Notes: a model not told the origin generated them from the letters alone. Counted from the first letter of the stretch, positions 8,214 through 18,040 are shown. The stretch is 64,000 bases of DNA from Rhodoluna limnophila (GCF_005845365.1 NZ_CP040509.1:186001-250000), one strand, 5' to 3'. Numbers and translations: made by a program.

Positions 8214-9560
8214 ATGGCGAGACTCTTTGGCACCGATGGTGTTCGAGGTCTCGCCAATCGTGATTTAACGGCACAACTTGCATTTGATCTGGCCCAGGCC
8301 GCCGCAATTGTGCTTGGCGAAGATGCCCGATCAAGAGGCATAAAGCCAAAAGCGGTTATCGGCCGTGACCCACGTATCTCAGGTGAGTTTCTAGCCGCCG
8401 CAATCTCAGCCGGATTAGCTAGTTCAGGCGTAGACGTTTTTGACGCTGGCGTGCTGCCAACACCGGCAACCGCATTTTTGACCGCCGACCTTGACGCCGA
8501 CTTTGGCGTCATGATCTCGGCCTCTCATAATCCTGCCCCAGATAATGGCATCAAGTTCTTCTCTCGCGGCGGGCACAAATTGCCTGATGAGGTTGAAGAC
8601 AAAATTGAAGCCGCTATCGGTGCTGAAAAACTTGCCCCGCTAGGTGGCGCAGTTGGTCACGTACAGCGGTTCGCTGATGCCGAAGACCGCTACATCGTTC
8701 ACCTCTTGCGTTCACTACCAAACCGCCTTGACGGTCTAACCGTGGTTGTTGACTGTGCTCACGGTGCAGCAGCGGGTGTATCGCCGCAGGTTTTCACCGA
8801 TGCTGGCGCAAAGGTATTTGTTATCGGGGCAGAGCCAGACGGCAACAACATCAACCTCGGATACGGTTCAACCCACATGTCAGCCTTGCAGTCGGCTGTG
8901 CTTGAGCACGGTGCCGATTTTGGTGTGGCTCACGATGGAGATGCCGACCGCTGCTTGGCCGTTGATGCCAACGGTGCCATTATCGATGGCGACCAAATCA
9001 TGGCGATTTTGGCTCTATCTCTGAAGGAGCGCGGCCAATTGGCTCGCAACACTTTGGTGGCAACCGTGATGAGTAACCTCGGTTTGCGAATTGCAATGCA
9101 AGAAAACAACATCGAGATGATTGAAACCGGTGTTGGTGACCGCTACGTTCTTGAAGCGATGCGCGACGGTGGCTACACCCTCGGGGGTGAGCAATCAGGG
9201 CACGTGATTTTTGCCCAGTATGCAACCACTGGCGATGGAATTTTGACCGGCCTAAAAATTGGCGCCGAGATGGCCCGCACTGAGAAATCTTTGGCGGAAC
9301 TGGCTTCGGTCATGAACATCTATCCGCAGGTTTTGATCAATGTGCCTGGCGTAGATAAAACGCGAGTCGAGACCGATGCTGAACTGCAGAAGGTAGTGGC
9401 AGAGGCTGAGGCCGATCTGCACGGTACCGGACGAGTTCTCTTGCGGGCATCGGGAACCGAGCCGTTGGTTCGAGTTATGGTCGAGGCCGCTGAGGCCGGA
9501 ACCGCTCAGTCTTGGGCTGAGCGTATTGCTCGAGTAGTTGAAAAGCAGCTGGCTCTCTAG
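8214..9560 (+). CDS. glmM: phosphoglucosamine mutase
   Basis: Converts glucosamine-6-phosphate to glucosamine-1-phosphate on the way to UDP-GlcNAc and peptidoglycan. The phosphoserine loop [12 protein letters not shown] places the active Ser at residue 104. The magnesium loop DGDADRC lies near residue 240 and the phosphate-binding [12 protein letters not shown] near the C-terminus. The 448-residue length is normal. The gene lies after rplM-rpsI, as in most Actinobacteria, but has its own leaderless promoter. GlmS, the preceding enzyme of the pathway, is encoded 2 kb downstream. Confidence 0.97.
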   Translation: MARLFGTDGVRGLANRDLTAQLAFDLAQAAAIVLGEDARSRGIKPKAVIGRDPRISGEFLAAAISAGLASSGVDVFDAGVLPTPATAFLTADLDADFGVMISASHNPAPDNGIKFFSRGGHKLPDEVEDKIEAAIGAEKLAPLGGAVGHVQRFADAEDRYIVHLLRSLPNRLDGLTVVVDCAHGAAAGVSPQVFTDAGAKVFVIGAEPDGNNINLGYGSTHMSALQSAVLEHGADFGVAHDGDADRCLAVDANGAIIDGDQIMAILALSLKERGQLARNTLVATVMSNLGLRIAMQENNIEMIETGVGDRYVLEAMRDGGYTLGGEQSGHVIFAQYATTGDGILTGLKIGAEMARTEKSLAELASVMNIYPQVLINVPGVDKTRVETDAELQKVVAEAEADLHGTGRVLLRASGTEPLVRVMVEAAEAGTAQSWAERIARVVEKQLAL

Positions 9561-9581
9561 AAACTGCCGGTTTTGGCCTAA

Positions 9582-10583
9582 CTATTGGCCTGCACCAAGA
9601 AGTTTTTGAATATCACCAAAGACCTCCAGGCCGGCACAGGTTCCGCGCCCCTCATACAAAACTGAGCCATCATTGCCTATGTGCTTGAGCTCAATCACCG
9701 CATCTAGAGTTTCTTCAACCCGCTGGTACATCGCCGACCTAAGCGGTGCGTGAAGCAGCCCGCCCCTGACCCGCGCTGCCCGAATTTCAAGGGTTCCATC
9801 TGGTCCGGTGAGTGACCAGGTCACGTGTGAGTCATCGATGTTCAAAAGGGCTTCTTTGGAGCCGTTGTAGGTGGCCCAACGATTCAGTTTGCCCGAATGT
9901 TTGAATCCGATGATGAACCCGCGGAACGAGCTTGCCAACCAAGGGATTATGGCCACTGACGCAACCAGTGATGCATCAGGCGCACCTTCAAAGTGATTTG
10001 AAGCCATCCATACGTATCCGGCTGGGAAGGATTTTCCCCAATCCTTCTCGATGTAACCCCGGCCACCGGACAGATCTACTTGGTTGCCCTCGATCTCAAG
10101 CACGCCACCAAGGCTGTGGCCAAAACTCACAACACCGTGAAAACACTCCATGAGTGGAACCATGCCGTACCAACCCATGATTCCTGGTTCGCGCAGAGTC
10201 ACCGGCCACGGATCTAGGGGACTCGTGTACCTAACCTGCCCGCGCAATTGAGGTAGGTCAAGATCTGCACCGAAGGCATTGAAGGTGTTGTTGCCAATCT
10301 TGACTTCAAATTTATCCCTGGCTGCGTGAAAGGCATCGGTGTTGAATTTATGAAACCAAGACCGGCCGGTAAGCCCATCGAGTACCTGAATAAACGCCTG
10401 GTTCTGATCAGGGCTAGAGCTGCGCTGGCCGCGAAAGATGCCGGGGATTACCGCCCACCGTTGGGTCTGGTCGGCGCTGACAATTTTGATGTACCAGCCC
10501 TCAAAAAACAGGTTGTTTTTGCCGGTTCCGTGAAAAGCCTCAGGGTGCATTACCCCCTGTACGAAAGCACCGATACTCTGCAT
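9582..10583 (-). CDS. tocopherol cyclase-like protein
   Basis: Belongs to the tocopherol cyclase family (PF14249) by its motifs: FFEGWYIKI near residue 25, WAVIPGIFRG near 42, and GYIEKDWGKSFPAGYVWMAS near 175, which matches the signature region of plant and cyanobacterial VTE1. No signal peptide or membrane segment is evident. Bacteria of this type have no known tocopherol pathway, so the substrate is unknown; a role on another prenylated or lipid ring compound is possible. It is convergent with glmM and divergent from nothing close by. The start is ATG at 10583 with a leaderless -10 element. Family assignment is fairly sure; function is not. Confidence 0.75.
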   Translation of the reverse strand: MQSIGAFVQGVMHPEAFHGTGKNNLFFEGWYIKIVSADQTQRWAVIPGIFRGQRSSSPDQNQAFIQVLDGLTGRSWFHKFNTDAFHAARDKFEVKIGNNTFNAFGADLDLPQLRGQVRYTSPLDPWPVTLREPGIMGWYGMVPLMECFHGVVSFGHSLGGVLEIEGNQVDLSGGRGYIEKDWGKSFPAGYVWMASNHFEGAPDASLVASVAIIPWLASSFRGFIIGFKHSGKLNRWATYNGSKEALLNIDDSHVTWSLTGPDGTLEIRAARVRGGLLHAPLRSAMYQRVEETLDAVIELKHIGNDGSVLYEGRGTCAGLEVFGDIQKLLGAGQ

Positions 10584-10589
10584 GCCTTC

Positions 10590-10595
10590 ACACTA
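10590..10595 (-). promoter_or_regulatory. -10 element of leaderless promoter, tocopherol cyclase-like gene
   Basis: On the minus strand TAGTGT ends six bases before the ATG. The intervening GAAGGC is too close to act as a normal Shine-Dalgarno sequence. Confidence 0.45.
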
Positions 10596-10612
10596 CGCCC
10601 AAAACCGGGGCT

Positions 10613-11542
10613 TTAGAGCTTGCGCAGCAGAACGCGCTCAACCTGGTGGTTGGCGCCCTTCTGAAGCACTAGTGTGGCGCGAGATCGGGTAGGCAAAATG
10701 TTCTCAACCAGGTTTGGCAGGTTGATGGTTGCCCAGATCTCATTTGCTCGAGCCAACGCCTTCTCAACCGGCATTTCTGCATAGCGGTGAAAGTAGGAAG
10801 CAGGGTTGGTAAAGGCCGATTCACGCAATTTGTAGAACCGGTTCAAGAACCATTCGGTGATGTTTTCGGTGGCAGCATCCACGTAAATTTTGAAGTCAAA
10901 AAAGTCACTCAAAGCCACATCTTGGCCAGAGCCCGGTGACTGCAGAACGTTCAAGCCCTCGATGATCAGAACATCTGGCCGTGTAACGGTGGCGGTCTCA
11001 CCCGGCACGATGTTGTAACTCAAGTGTGAGTAAACCGGTGCTGTGGTTTCGGCCGCGCCGCTCTTGATGTCAGCTACAAACTTCAGAAGGGCAAGCCTGT
11101 CATAGGACTCCGGAAACCCTTTGCGGTGCATGATCCCGCGCTTCTCGAGCTCTTCGTTCGGGTATAGAAATCCGTCGGTGGTGATGAGCTCAACCTGCGG
11201 GGTGCCATCCCATCTGCTCAGCAATTCTTTGAGCAAACGTGAAACGGTTGACTTACCAACTGCCACAGAACCGGCAACACCGATGATGAAAGGCACGCGA
11301 CCTGACTGGCTGCCCAAAAAGTTTGATGTGGCCTGGTGCAGCTTTTGGTGCTCGGCCACGTAGAGGTTTAGTAATCGACTGAGCGGAAGGTAGACGTCCT
11401 TAACTTCTTTGATATCCAAGAAGTCACCAAGGCCCCGGATTTGCTGAATCTCGGCCTCAGTTAGGGGGAGGTCGGTGGTATTTCCGAGTTCTGCCCAGTC
11501 GGCTCGAGAAATCTCATTGAAAGGGCTCAGCGCATCGCTCAC
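10613..11542 (-). CDS. coaA: type I pantothenate kinase
   Basis: Phosphorylates pantothenate in the first step of coenzyme A synthesis. The P-loop GSVAVGKST is at residues 91-99, followed by ITTDGFLYPN and EGLNVLQ, as in E. coli-type CoaA. The length of 309 residues is standard. Start GTG at 11542. A CAGAAT hexamer eight bases upstream is a weak leaderless -10 candidate, in a 30-base divergent gap shared with glmS. Confidence 0.96.
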   Translation of the reverse strand: MSDALSPFNEISRADWAELGNTTDLPLTEAEIQQIRGLGDFLDIKEVKDVYLPLSRLLNLYVAEHQKLHQATSNFLGSQSGRVPFIIGVAGSVAVGKSTVSRLLKELLSRWDGTPQVELITTDGFLYPNEELEKRGIMHRKGFPESYDRLALLKFVADIKSGAAETTAPVYSHLSYNIVPGETATVTRPDVLIIEGLNVLQSPGSGQDVALSDFFDFKIYVDAATENITEWFLNRFYKLRESAFTNPASYFHRYAEMPVEKALARANEIWATINLPNLVENILPTRSRATLVLQKGANHQVERVLLRKL

Positions 11543-11559
11543 AAAGAGCCATTCTGCCG

Positions 11560-11565
11560 TAAATT
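11560..11565 (+). promoter_or_regulatory. -10 element of leaderless glmS promoter
   Basis: TAAATT ends seven bases before the glmS ATG in the 30-base divergent gap with coaA. There is no Shine-Dalgarno sequence. The -35 position falls inside coaA and is not recognisable. Confidence 0.4.
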
Positions 11566-11572
11566 AGAACGC

Positions 11573-13429
11573 ATGTGTGGAATCGTCGGTTACGTAGGCC
11601 CAAAATCAACTCTGGATGTACTTCTAGGTGGCCTTCGTCGACTTGAATACCGCGGTTACGACTCAGCTGGAGTATCGGTGGTCACCAACGGTGGCAGCCT
11701 TGAAACCCGCAAAAAAGCTGGCAAGTTAGACAACCTGGTTTCAGAAATCACCAATCACCCGGTTGCTGACTCTCACATTGGCATTGGCCACACCCGCTGG
11801 GCAACCCACGGTGCCCCAACTGACGGCAACGCACACCCGCACCTTGGTGGGCCAACCAGCAAACTTGCCCTGATTCACAATGGCATTATCGAAAACTTCT
11901 CGGCGCTCAAGGCCGAGCTTTTGGCTGAGGGAACCCGCTTTTCGAGCGAGACCGACTCTGAGGTGGCTGCACACCTGATTGCCCGCGAGTTTGAAAAGAC
12001 CAACGACCTACCGAGCGCTTTTGCCAACGTTGTGGTGCGACTGCACGGGGCCTTCACCATTTTGGTGATTCACGAGGACCAGCCAGATGTGGTTTTGGCG
12101 GCTCGCCGAAACGCACCGTTGGTGATTGGTCTTGGTGACGGCGAGAACTTCCTAGGTTCAGACGTTGCAGCCTTTGTGGAGCACACTAAGCGCGCAATTT
12201 CGGTCGGTCAGGATGAGATTGTCATCTTGCGCTCCGATTCGGTAGAAGTACGCACCTTTGACGGCGCCCCAGTTGTGCCAACTGAATTCACCGTTGACTG
12301 GGATGCCTCGGCAGCCAGCAAGGGTGGATGGTCAAGCTTTATGGCCAAGGAGATTGCGGACCAGCCTCAGGCGGTTGCTGACACCCTCATGGGTCGTCTG
12401 GCATCTGATGGTTCAGTGACCCTCTCCGAAATCGATGGACTTTCTGAACAGGACATCCTGGCAATTGATCGCATCATCATGGTGGCCTGTGGCACTGCAG
12501 CGTATGCCTGCGATGTTGCCAAGTACGCGATTGAGAAATTCTCAAGAATTCCGGTCCAGGTTGAGCTGTCTCACGAGTTCCGCTACCGCGACCCAATCGT
12601 GACCCCGAACACTTTGATTGTTGCCGTGAGCCAGTCGGGCGAGACCATGGATACCTTGATGGCTACCCGATACGCAAAAGAAGCCGGCGCCAAAGTGCTG
12701 GCCATTTGCAACACTCAGGGTGCAACCCTGGCTCGTGAATCTGACGCCGTGATTTACACCCACGCAGGCCCAGAGGTGGCGGTTGCCTCGACCAAGGCAC
12801 TCGTTGCGCAAATCACCGCCGGGTACCTCTTGGCGCTATTTTTGGCTGCCGGCCGCGCAGCAACTCCAAAGGCAGAGCTGGCGCGACTTGGCCAGGAACT
12901 TTTGAAGATGCCGGCTAACTTAACCCAGGTACTTGAGCGCCTCGACCCAATCCGTGGACTTGCCAAGCAAATGGCAGATGCTAAATCTGTGCTGTTCTTG
13001 GGCCGAAATGTTGGGTTCCCGATTGCCATGGAAGGCGCGTTGAAGCTCAAGGAATTGGCTTACATCCATGCCGAAGGATTTGCCGCTGGCGAATTGAAGC
13101 ACGGCCCTATTGCCTTGATTGAAGAGGGGCAACCGGTATTTGTAATCGTGCCAAGCCCGAACGATGTCGACAGTCTGCACCCGAAAGTCATCTCTAACAT
13201 CCAAGAGATTCGTGCCCGCGGTGCACAGGTAATTGCCATTGCTGAAGAGGGTGACACTGAGGTTGGCAACTTTGCCGAGCACGTGACTTTTGTGCCGTCC
13301 TGCGAAAACATTTTCTCGGCAATTCTCAACGTAGTTCCACTGCAGACTTTTGCACTCGAGTTGTCACAGGCCAAGGGGCTTGATGTTGATCAGCCTCGAA
13401 ACCTGGCCAAGTCAGTAACCGTCGAATAA
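11573..13429 (+). CDS. glmS: glutamine--fructose-6-phosphate aminotransferase (isomerizing)
   Basis: Makes glucosamine-6-phosphate from fructose-6-phosphate and glutamine, the entry step of amino-sugar synthesis. Cys2 (MCGIVGYVG) is the glutaminase nucleophile after Met removal; residues 1-220 form the class II amidotransferase domain with GYDSAGV and HTRWATHG. Two SIS sugar-isomerase domains follow (VSQSGETMDTL near residue 355 and the second from about 460). The C-terminus DQPRNLAKSVTVE is the conserved end. The 618 residues are normal. acpS begins directly after the stop codon, so both share a transcript. Confidence 0.97.
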   Translation: MCGIVGYVGPKSTLDVLLGGLRRLEYRGYDSAGVSVVTNGGSLETRKKAGKLDNLVSEITNHPVADSHIGIGHTRWATHGAPTDGNAHPHLGGPTSKLALIHNGIIENFSALKAELLAEGTRFSSETDSEVAAHLIAREFEKTNDLPSAFANVVVRLHGAFTILVIHEDQPDVVLAARRNAPLVIGLGDGENFLGSDVAAFVEHTKRAISVGQDEIVILRSDSVEVRTFDGAPVVPTEFTVDWDASAASKGGWSSFMAKEIADQPQAVADTLMGRLASDGSVTLSEIDGLSEQDILAIDRIIMVACGTAAYACDVAKYAIEKFSRIPVQVELSHEFRYRDPIVTPNTLIVAVSQSGETMDTLMATRYAKEAGAKVLAICNTQGATLARESDAVIYTHAGPEVAVASTKALVAQITAGYLLALFLAAGRAATPKAELARLGQELLKMPANLTQVLERLDPIRGLAKQMADAKSVLFLGRNVGFPIAMEGALKLKELAYIHAEGFAAGELKHGPIALIEEGQPVFVIVPSPNDVDSLHPKVISNIQEIRARGAQVIAIAEEGDTEVGNFAEHVTFVPSCENIFSAILNVVPLQTFALELSQAKGLDVDQPRNLAKSVTVE

Positions 13430-13789
13430 ATGATTATCGGTGTTGGTGTAGATACGGTTCAGTTGAGCCGATTTGAAGCAAAACTAACCGAGACCCCGCG
13501 ACTCAAAGATCGACTGTTTTTAGACATTGAAACCATCGATGCCAGCATCAAAACTCTTGCCGGGCGCTTTGCTGCCAAAGAGGCGGTTATCAAAGCCCTG
13601 AGCGGAGCACCTGGAATTGAATGGCACGGCATTGAGGTGGGCAAAGAATCAACCGGTAAGCCGGTGATTTGGCTGCACGGCGAAACAGCTAGTGTGGCAC
13701 TTAGGGCAGGCGTGAGAAAATTGCACCTGTCGATTAGCCACGACGGAGATGTTGCCGTGGCCTTTGTAGTTGCCGAAGGAGGTCTTTGA
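13430..13789 (+). CDS. acpS: holo-[acyl-carrier-protein] synthase
   Basis: Transfers 4'-phosphopantetheine from CoA to acyl carrier protein. The N-terminus MIIGVGVDTV carries the magnesium-binding Asp8, and FAAKEAVIKAL the second ligand Glu51; the third motif region is LSISHDGD. The 119-residue length is typical of trimeric AcpS. ATG follows the glmS stop with no gap, and its TGA overlaps the alr ATG. The glmS-acpS-alr order is also found in other Actinobacteria. Confidence 0.95.
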   Translation: MIIGVGVDTVQLSRFEAKLTETPRLKDRLFLDIETIDASIKTLAGRFAAKEAVIKALSGAPGIEWHGIEVGKESTGKPVIWLHGETASVALRAGVRKLHLSISHDGDVAVAFVVAEGGL

Positions 13790-14901
13790 TGCGCGAGTTG
13801 TTGATTGACCTCGATGCAGTGGCTACCAACCTAAAGACTATGAAGGCACGCGTTGGCCAGGCCATGGTTATGGGAGTTGTGAAGGCCGACGCATACGGCC
13901 ACGGCATGATTCCGGTGGCTCGCAAACTCGAGGCAGCCGGGGTTGATTACCTTGGCGTTGCCGATGTCAGTGAAGCCCTTGAGCTTCGTGATGCAGGAAT
14001 CGATTTGCCGATTTTGGCCTGGCTTCACGACCCACGCGAGACGTTTGTACGTGCTGTAGCTGCCGGGATTGAGTTGGGTGTTGCAAACGTTGAGCAACTG
14101 GAGCGGGTTGCCAAAGCGGCCGAACACCTCGGTCGCGTTGCCCGAGTTCACCTCAAGGTTGATACCGGCCTGGGTCGCAACGGCGCGAGTGCCGCTGAGT
14201 GGCCATCGGTGTTGAAAACCGCACACGGATTAGTGGCCGAGGGTTTTATTCAGGTCGTAGCGATTTTTAGTCACCTCTCATGCACCAGCGAGGCTGACGA
14301 TCTGCTACAAATCGAGAAGTTTGAATCTGCCTGCCAGGCTGCACGAGATGCCCAACTTGATTTTGAGCTGCGGCACCTCACTGCTTCGGACGGCTCGCTG
14401 CGCTACCCGCAGGCCCACTACGAAATGGTTCGTCTCGGCATTGCGCTGTACGGACTATCTCCTTTCACCGAAAACCACTCTTCAGACTTTGGGTTGGTGC
14501 CGGCGATGACCGCAACCGCTTTGGTCACCCAGGTCAAGCGCGTTGAGGCAGGGCACGGTGTGAGTTACGGGTATTTGCACCGAACTCAGGCTGAAAGCAC
14601 ATTGGCTCTAGTGCCGGTTGGTTATGCCGAGGGTCTGCCGCGAAATTCCAGTGGGCGTGCACAGGTTTCAATCAACGGCAAGAATTACCCAATCAGCAGT
14701 CGAATTGCTATGGATCAATTTGTCTTGGATGTTGGCGACGATAAGGTTGCCGAGGGCGACACCGTGACCATTTTTGGTGACCCGGCTGCTGGAGTGCCTT
14801 CTGCCGATGACTTGGCCATTGCCGGTGACACCATCAACTACGAAATCGTTACCCGCATCGGTGGACGATTCAAGCGCCACTACCTAGGTGAAGAAGTCTA
14901 G
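13789..14901 (+). CDS. alr: alanine racemase
   Basis: PLP enzyme that makes D-alanine for peptidoglycan. Lys32 in VVKADAYGHG is the PLP-binding residue, and the catalytic Tyr lies in GVSYGYLHRT around residue 262. SRIAMDQFVLDVG near residue 300 is the usual C-terminal signature. ATG 13789 is chosen over an in-frame TTG three bases earlier because GGAGG at 13778-13782 is well placed and the ATG overlaps the acpS stop as TGATG. This gives 370 residues, normal for the family. Confidence 0.96.
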   Translation: MRELLIDLDAVATNLKTMKARVGQAMVMGVVKADAYGHGMIPVARKLEAAGVDYLGVADVSEALELRDAGIDLPILAWLHDPRETFVRAVAAGIELGVANVEQLERVAKAAEHLGRVARVHLKVDTGLGRNGASAAEWPSVLKTAHGLVAEGFIQVVAIFSHLSCTSEADDLLQIEKFESACQAARDAQLDFELRHLTASDGSLRYPQAHYEMVRLGIALYGLSPFTENHSSDFGLVPAMTATALVTQVKRVEAGHGVSYGYLHRTQAESTLALVPVGYAEGLPRNSSGRAQVSINGKNYPISSRIAMDQFVLDVGDDKVAEGDTVTIFGDPAAGVPSADDLAIAGDTINYEIVTRIGGRFKRHYLGEEV

Positions 14902-15366
14902 ATGGCCAAGGTTCTGGCCAAACTAACTATCGAAACCTCAGAAGAAATGCACGAACTGGGGCTGCGTTTGGCTACCGTTTTTCAAGCTGGCGACCTCATT
15001 CTGCTAACTGGTCCGCTCGGTGCCGGCAAAACCACACTCACTCGCGGAATCGGTGAGGCGCTTGGCGCAATCGGTAACGTATCGAGCCCAACTTTTGTTT
15101 TGGCCCGAACCCACTCCTGTGGCGAGGGTCGGCCAGCCTTGGTTCACGTTGACGCCTACCGACTTTCGAGCGCTGCCGAACTTGATGACTTAGACATCGA
15201 TTTTCCTAATTCGATAACCATCGTGGAGTGGGGCAAAGGGCTTACCGACGGCATCACCGATAACTGGCTTGAAATTGAAATTGAGCGCGATCACACCGGA
15301 GAGTCAGAAGTACGTGAGTTGGTTTTGACCGGTTACGGAGAGCGTTGGGCGGGTGTGAGCATCTGA
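14902..15366 (+). CDS. tsaE: tRNA t6A37 modification ATPase TsaE
   Basis: ATPase that resets the TsaB-TsaD complex during synthesis of N6-threonylcarbamoyladenosine in ANN-decoding tRNAs. The P-loop GPLGAGKTT is at residues 37-45, followed by SSPTFVLAR and HVDAYRL, which are family hallmarks. The 154 residues are normal. The ATG directly follows the alr stop, and its TGA overlaps the tsaB ATG. Confidence 0.95.
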   Translation: MAKVLAKLTIETSEEMHELGLRLATVFQAGDLILLTGPLGAGKTTLTRGIGEALGAIGNVSSPTFVLARTHSCGEGRPALVHVDAYRLSSAAELDDLDIDFPNSITIVEWGKGLTDGITDNWLEIEIERDHTGESEVRELVLTGYGERWAGVSI

Positions 15367-16022
15367 TGGGGTACACGCTAGCCATTGACACCTCTGCCGG
15401 AACCTCGGTTGCTCTAACTCGCGCCGGAGCGCCAATTGCTGAGTACAACGACTCCAGCAACATGAAGCACGCAGAGGGTATCGGCGCTGCTATTGCTGCT
15501 GTGCTAGCCCAGGGTGGCGTGAAAGCCAAGGATGTGGCCACGGTTGTGGTTGGTCGAGGACCGGCGCCATTCACCGGCTTGCGGGTTGGAATTGCTGCGG
15601 CCATGATGTTTGCAGAGGGTGCCGGGGCAAAATTGTTTGGCGTAGTTAGCCTTGACGCAATTGCTTTGGAAGCCCTTAGTGACGAGGCAATTGCCGCGCA
15701 GGTTGCTGCGGGTGTTCCGCTATTAATTACAGCCGATGCCCGCCGCCAAGAGGTTTACTGGGGTCTCTACTCTGGGCTCTCAAAATCAGGCGCACCAATT
15801 TGCATAGAAGGTCCGGGGGTAATCAAGCCTGCCGCGCTCGCCGAATTAATGCAGCAGCGGGGCGTTCAACCCATCGAGGTTAGCGCCACGGTTTTTGCAA
15901 CCCGCCTAAGCCAAGTGTTCGACGCACAGGTTATTGATGGCGCAGCCAGCCAGGATGTTTCGGCACTTTATCTTCGTGAGCCGGATGCGGTGCCTTCACC
16001 GGGCAAGAGGGTTAGCGGATGA
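15366..16022 (+). CDS. tsaB: tRNA t6A37 modification protein TsaB
   Basis: Inactive ASKHA-fold partner that holds TsaD and TsaE together in t6A synthesis. The N-terminus [16 protein letters not shown] and the [14 protein letters not shown] stretch (around residue 65) are typical. ATG 15366 is chosen because it overlaps the tsaE stop as TGATG and starts directly before the conserved strand; an upstream in-frame start at 15345 would lie inside tsaE. The protein is 218 residues, and its stop overlaps the next start by four bases. Confidence 0.94.
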   Translation: MGYTLAIDTSAGTSVALTRAGAPIAEYNDSSNMKHAEGIGAAIAAVLAQGGVKAKDVATVVVGRGPAPFTGLRVGIAAAMMFAEGAGAKLFGVVSLDAIALEALSDEAIAAQVAAGVPLLITADARRQEVYWGLYSGLSKSGAPICIEGPGVIKPAALAELMQQRGVQPIEVSATVFATRLSQVFDAQVIDGAASQDVSALYLREPDAVPSPGKRVSG

Positions 16023-17530
16023 ACAGTTGGGTAATACGCAGCGCAATTGAGTCAGACCTTGACTCAATCATGGCGCTAGAGCACGAGTGTTTTCCGGTTG
16101 ATGCCTGGTCGCGCGAGAACATGCATTTTGAGATTTTGGCCCATCACACCCACTATCTGGTTGCGCACATCGGTGCAGATTTAGTGGCATTTGCGGGGCT
16201 CAGCAAGGTGCCCGGCAGTGATCAAAGTGACATTCAAACCATTGCCGTTGCTGACTCGCTCAGGGGGCGCGGCTTAGGCAAGCAGCTTATGAGCCAGCTT
16301 TTATCTGAAGCACGCCGGCTGCATGCCGCCGAGGTGTTTCTTGAGGTCCGCGCCGATAATTTGCCGGCCCAAAAACTCTACGAATCGCTGGGTTTTGAAC
16401 ACATCGATACTCGCAAGCGCTACTACCAGCCTGACAACGTTGATGCCTGGGTAATGCGCCTGCAGTTTGCCAAGGGGTCAATTGGCCGCGAGCCAATCGT
16501 TTTGGGTATCGAGTCATCATGTGATGAAACCGGCGTGGGTATTGTTCGCGGGTCGACTCTGCTGGCCAACGTTATTTCTTCTTCGATGGATGAGCACTCG
16601 CGCTTTGGCGGTGTGGTGCCCGAGATTGCTGCGCGAGCCCACCTTGAGGCATTGCAGCCAACCCTGCACCAAGCGCTAGCGGCGGCAAAGTTGAGCCTCA
16701 AAGACATCGATGCAATTGCTGTGACCAACGGGCCGGGCTTAGGTGGCGCCCTGATGGTCGGCGTCGGCGCAGCCAAGGCGCTATCGGTTGCTCTAGACAA
16801 ACCGATTTACGCGGTGAATCACCTGGTGGGTCACGTAGGCGTTGACATTCTGGAACGCGGCAAACTTGAAACCCCAACCATTGCGCTTCTGGTCAGTGGC
16901 GGGCACACCTCATTGCTTTTGGTTCGCGATCTACTCGACGACGTTGAGTTGTTGGGCGAGACCATCGATGATGCCGCGGGGGAGGCCTTCGACAAGGTTG
17001 CCCGCGTGCTCGGGCTCAAGTATCCAGGCGGCCCTGAGATTGATCGGGCAGCCGTCGGCGGCGACCCAAAGGCAATTCGTTTTCCACGCGGATTGAGTTT
17101 GCCGAAAGACATGGAGAAGCACCGATACAACTTCTCGTTCTCTGGTTTGAAAACAGCGGTGGCTCGGTGGGTTGAGTCTGCCGAGACCCGCGGTGAGTCG
17201 ATCAATAAAGCTGATGTGGCGGCAAGTTTTAGAGAAGCAGTTGCCGACGTACTGGTGACCAAAGCCGTTAACGCGTGCCTAGATTACGGAGTTCCGCGCT
17301 TGCTCCTGGGTGGCGGTGTGGTGGCAAACTCGCGGCTTCGCGAACTGGCTGCCGAAAAGTGTGCCGAGCACGGTATTGAGCTGCGCATTCCGGCCCTTAG
17401 TTTGTGCACGGATAACGGCGCGATGATTGCTGCGCTCGGTGCGCAACTCATGATGGCTGGCCGCCAGCCTTCATCGCTTAATTTCGGAGCGGACTCGACG
17501 CTGCCAGTAACCTCGGTACAAACTCACTAG
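16019..17530 (+). CDS. tsaD: fused RimI N-acetyltransferase and TsaD threonylcarbamoyltransferase
   Basis: One 503-residue frame encodes two enzymes. Residues 1-150 are a GNAT acetyltransferase like RimI (acetyl-CoA loop [11 protein letters not shown] at 81-91, ending [16 protein letters not shown]), which acetylates protein N-termini such as ribosomal S18. After a linker of about eight residues, 159-503 is TsaD, which transfers threonylcarbamoyl to A37 of t[17 protein letters not shown], the HLVGH metal motif, [28 protein letters not shown] and TDNGAMIA are all intact. In most bacteria these are separate neighbours. Fusion, not sequencing error, is likely because both halves are complete and the linker is in frame. 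Confidence 0.95.
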   Translation: MNSWVIRSAIESDLDSIMALEHECFPVDAWSRENMHFEILAHHTHYLVAHIGADLVAFAGLSKVPGSDQSDIQTIAVADSLRGRGLGKQLMSQLLSEARRLHAAEVFLEVRADNLPAQKLYESLGFEHIDTRKRYYQPDNVDAWVMRLQFAKGSIGREPIVLGIESSCDETGVGIVRGSTLLANVISSSMDEHSRFGGVVPEIAARAHLEALQPTLHQALAAAKLSLKDIDAIAVTNGPGLGGALMVGVGAAKALSVALDKPIYAVNHLVGHVGVDILERGKLETPTIALLVSGGHTSLLLVRDLLDDVELLGETIDDAAGEAFDKVARVLGLKYPGGPEIDRAAVGGDPKAIRFPRGLSLPKDMEKHRYNFSFSGLKTAVARWVESAETRGESINKADVAASFREAVADVLVTKAVNACLDYGVPRLLLGGGVVANSRLRELAAEKCAEHGIELRIPALSLCTDNGAMIAALGAQLMMAGRQPSSLNFGADSTLPVTSVQTH

Positions 17531-17572
17531 TTAACCCCAGCGTTCTCACAGGCTGTTCTCAGCCTTGATTGT

Positions 17573-17602
17573 TTGACTGAACGCGAGTTGAAAAACTTAT
17601 CT
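17573..17602 (+). promoter_or_regulatory. probable promoter of the DUF4190 gene
   Basis: TTGACT at 17573-17578 and TTATCT at 17597-17602 are 18 bases apart. AAGGAG at 17607-17612 and the ATG at 17621 follow, so the mRNA leader would be short but not absent. A small hairpin (AGGCTG 17550-17555 with CAGCCT 17560-17565) lies just upstream. Confidence 0.4.
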
Positions 17603-17620
17603 ACCTAAGGAGTAAGCCAA

Positions 17621-18040
17621 ATGGCTGACAAGACTGAAAAGACTGAAGCTACCGAAAAGGCAGCTAAAAAGACCGAGGCCGCTGCAACCCAGGCTGTTGA
17701 GAGCCCTGTTGCTGCAAAGAAGTTTGACTTCACCTCACTCAACTCGCTGGCTGTAGTTTCACTGGCAACCGCGCTTACCAGCGTTGGTGCTGTAGCTGCG
17801 GTTATCACCGGTCACATTGCCTTGGCTCAGATCAAGAAGTCAGGTGCTTCTGGTCGCGCACTGGCAATCGCCGGTTTGGTGGTTGGTTATGCAACCATCG
17901 CGTTCTGGGCTTTCTCAAGCCTGGTCTGGGTTGGCCTTGCCCTCAAGGGCTTTGGTGCCGGCTACGGCATGATGGGCTGGGATCACTTCGGTAGCTACGG
18001 CACTGAAAACTACGGCCCGGGAATGATGGGCAACCGCTAA
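17621..18040 (+). CDS. DUF4190 domain membrane protein
   Basis: Residues 1-35 are charged and Lys/Glu/Ala-rich, as in disordered N-termini of this family. Two hydrophobic segments follow, about 45-68 and 85-110, joined by GHIALAQIKKSGASGRALAIAG, the DUF4190 signature; the C-terminal 30 residues are rich in Gly, Tyr and Met. The function of the family is unknown. A good AAGGAG ribosome-binding site precedes the ATG. The gene is convergent with the methyltransferase gene at 18070. Confidence 0.8.
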   Translation: MADKTEKTEATEKAAKKTEAAATQAVESPVAAKKFDFTSLNSLAVVSLATALTSVGAVAAVITGHIALAQIKKSGASGRALAIAGLVVGYATIAFWAFSSLVWVGLALKGFGAGYGMMGWDHFGSYGTENYGPGMMGNR

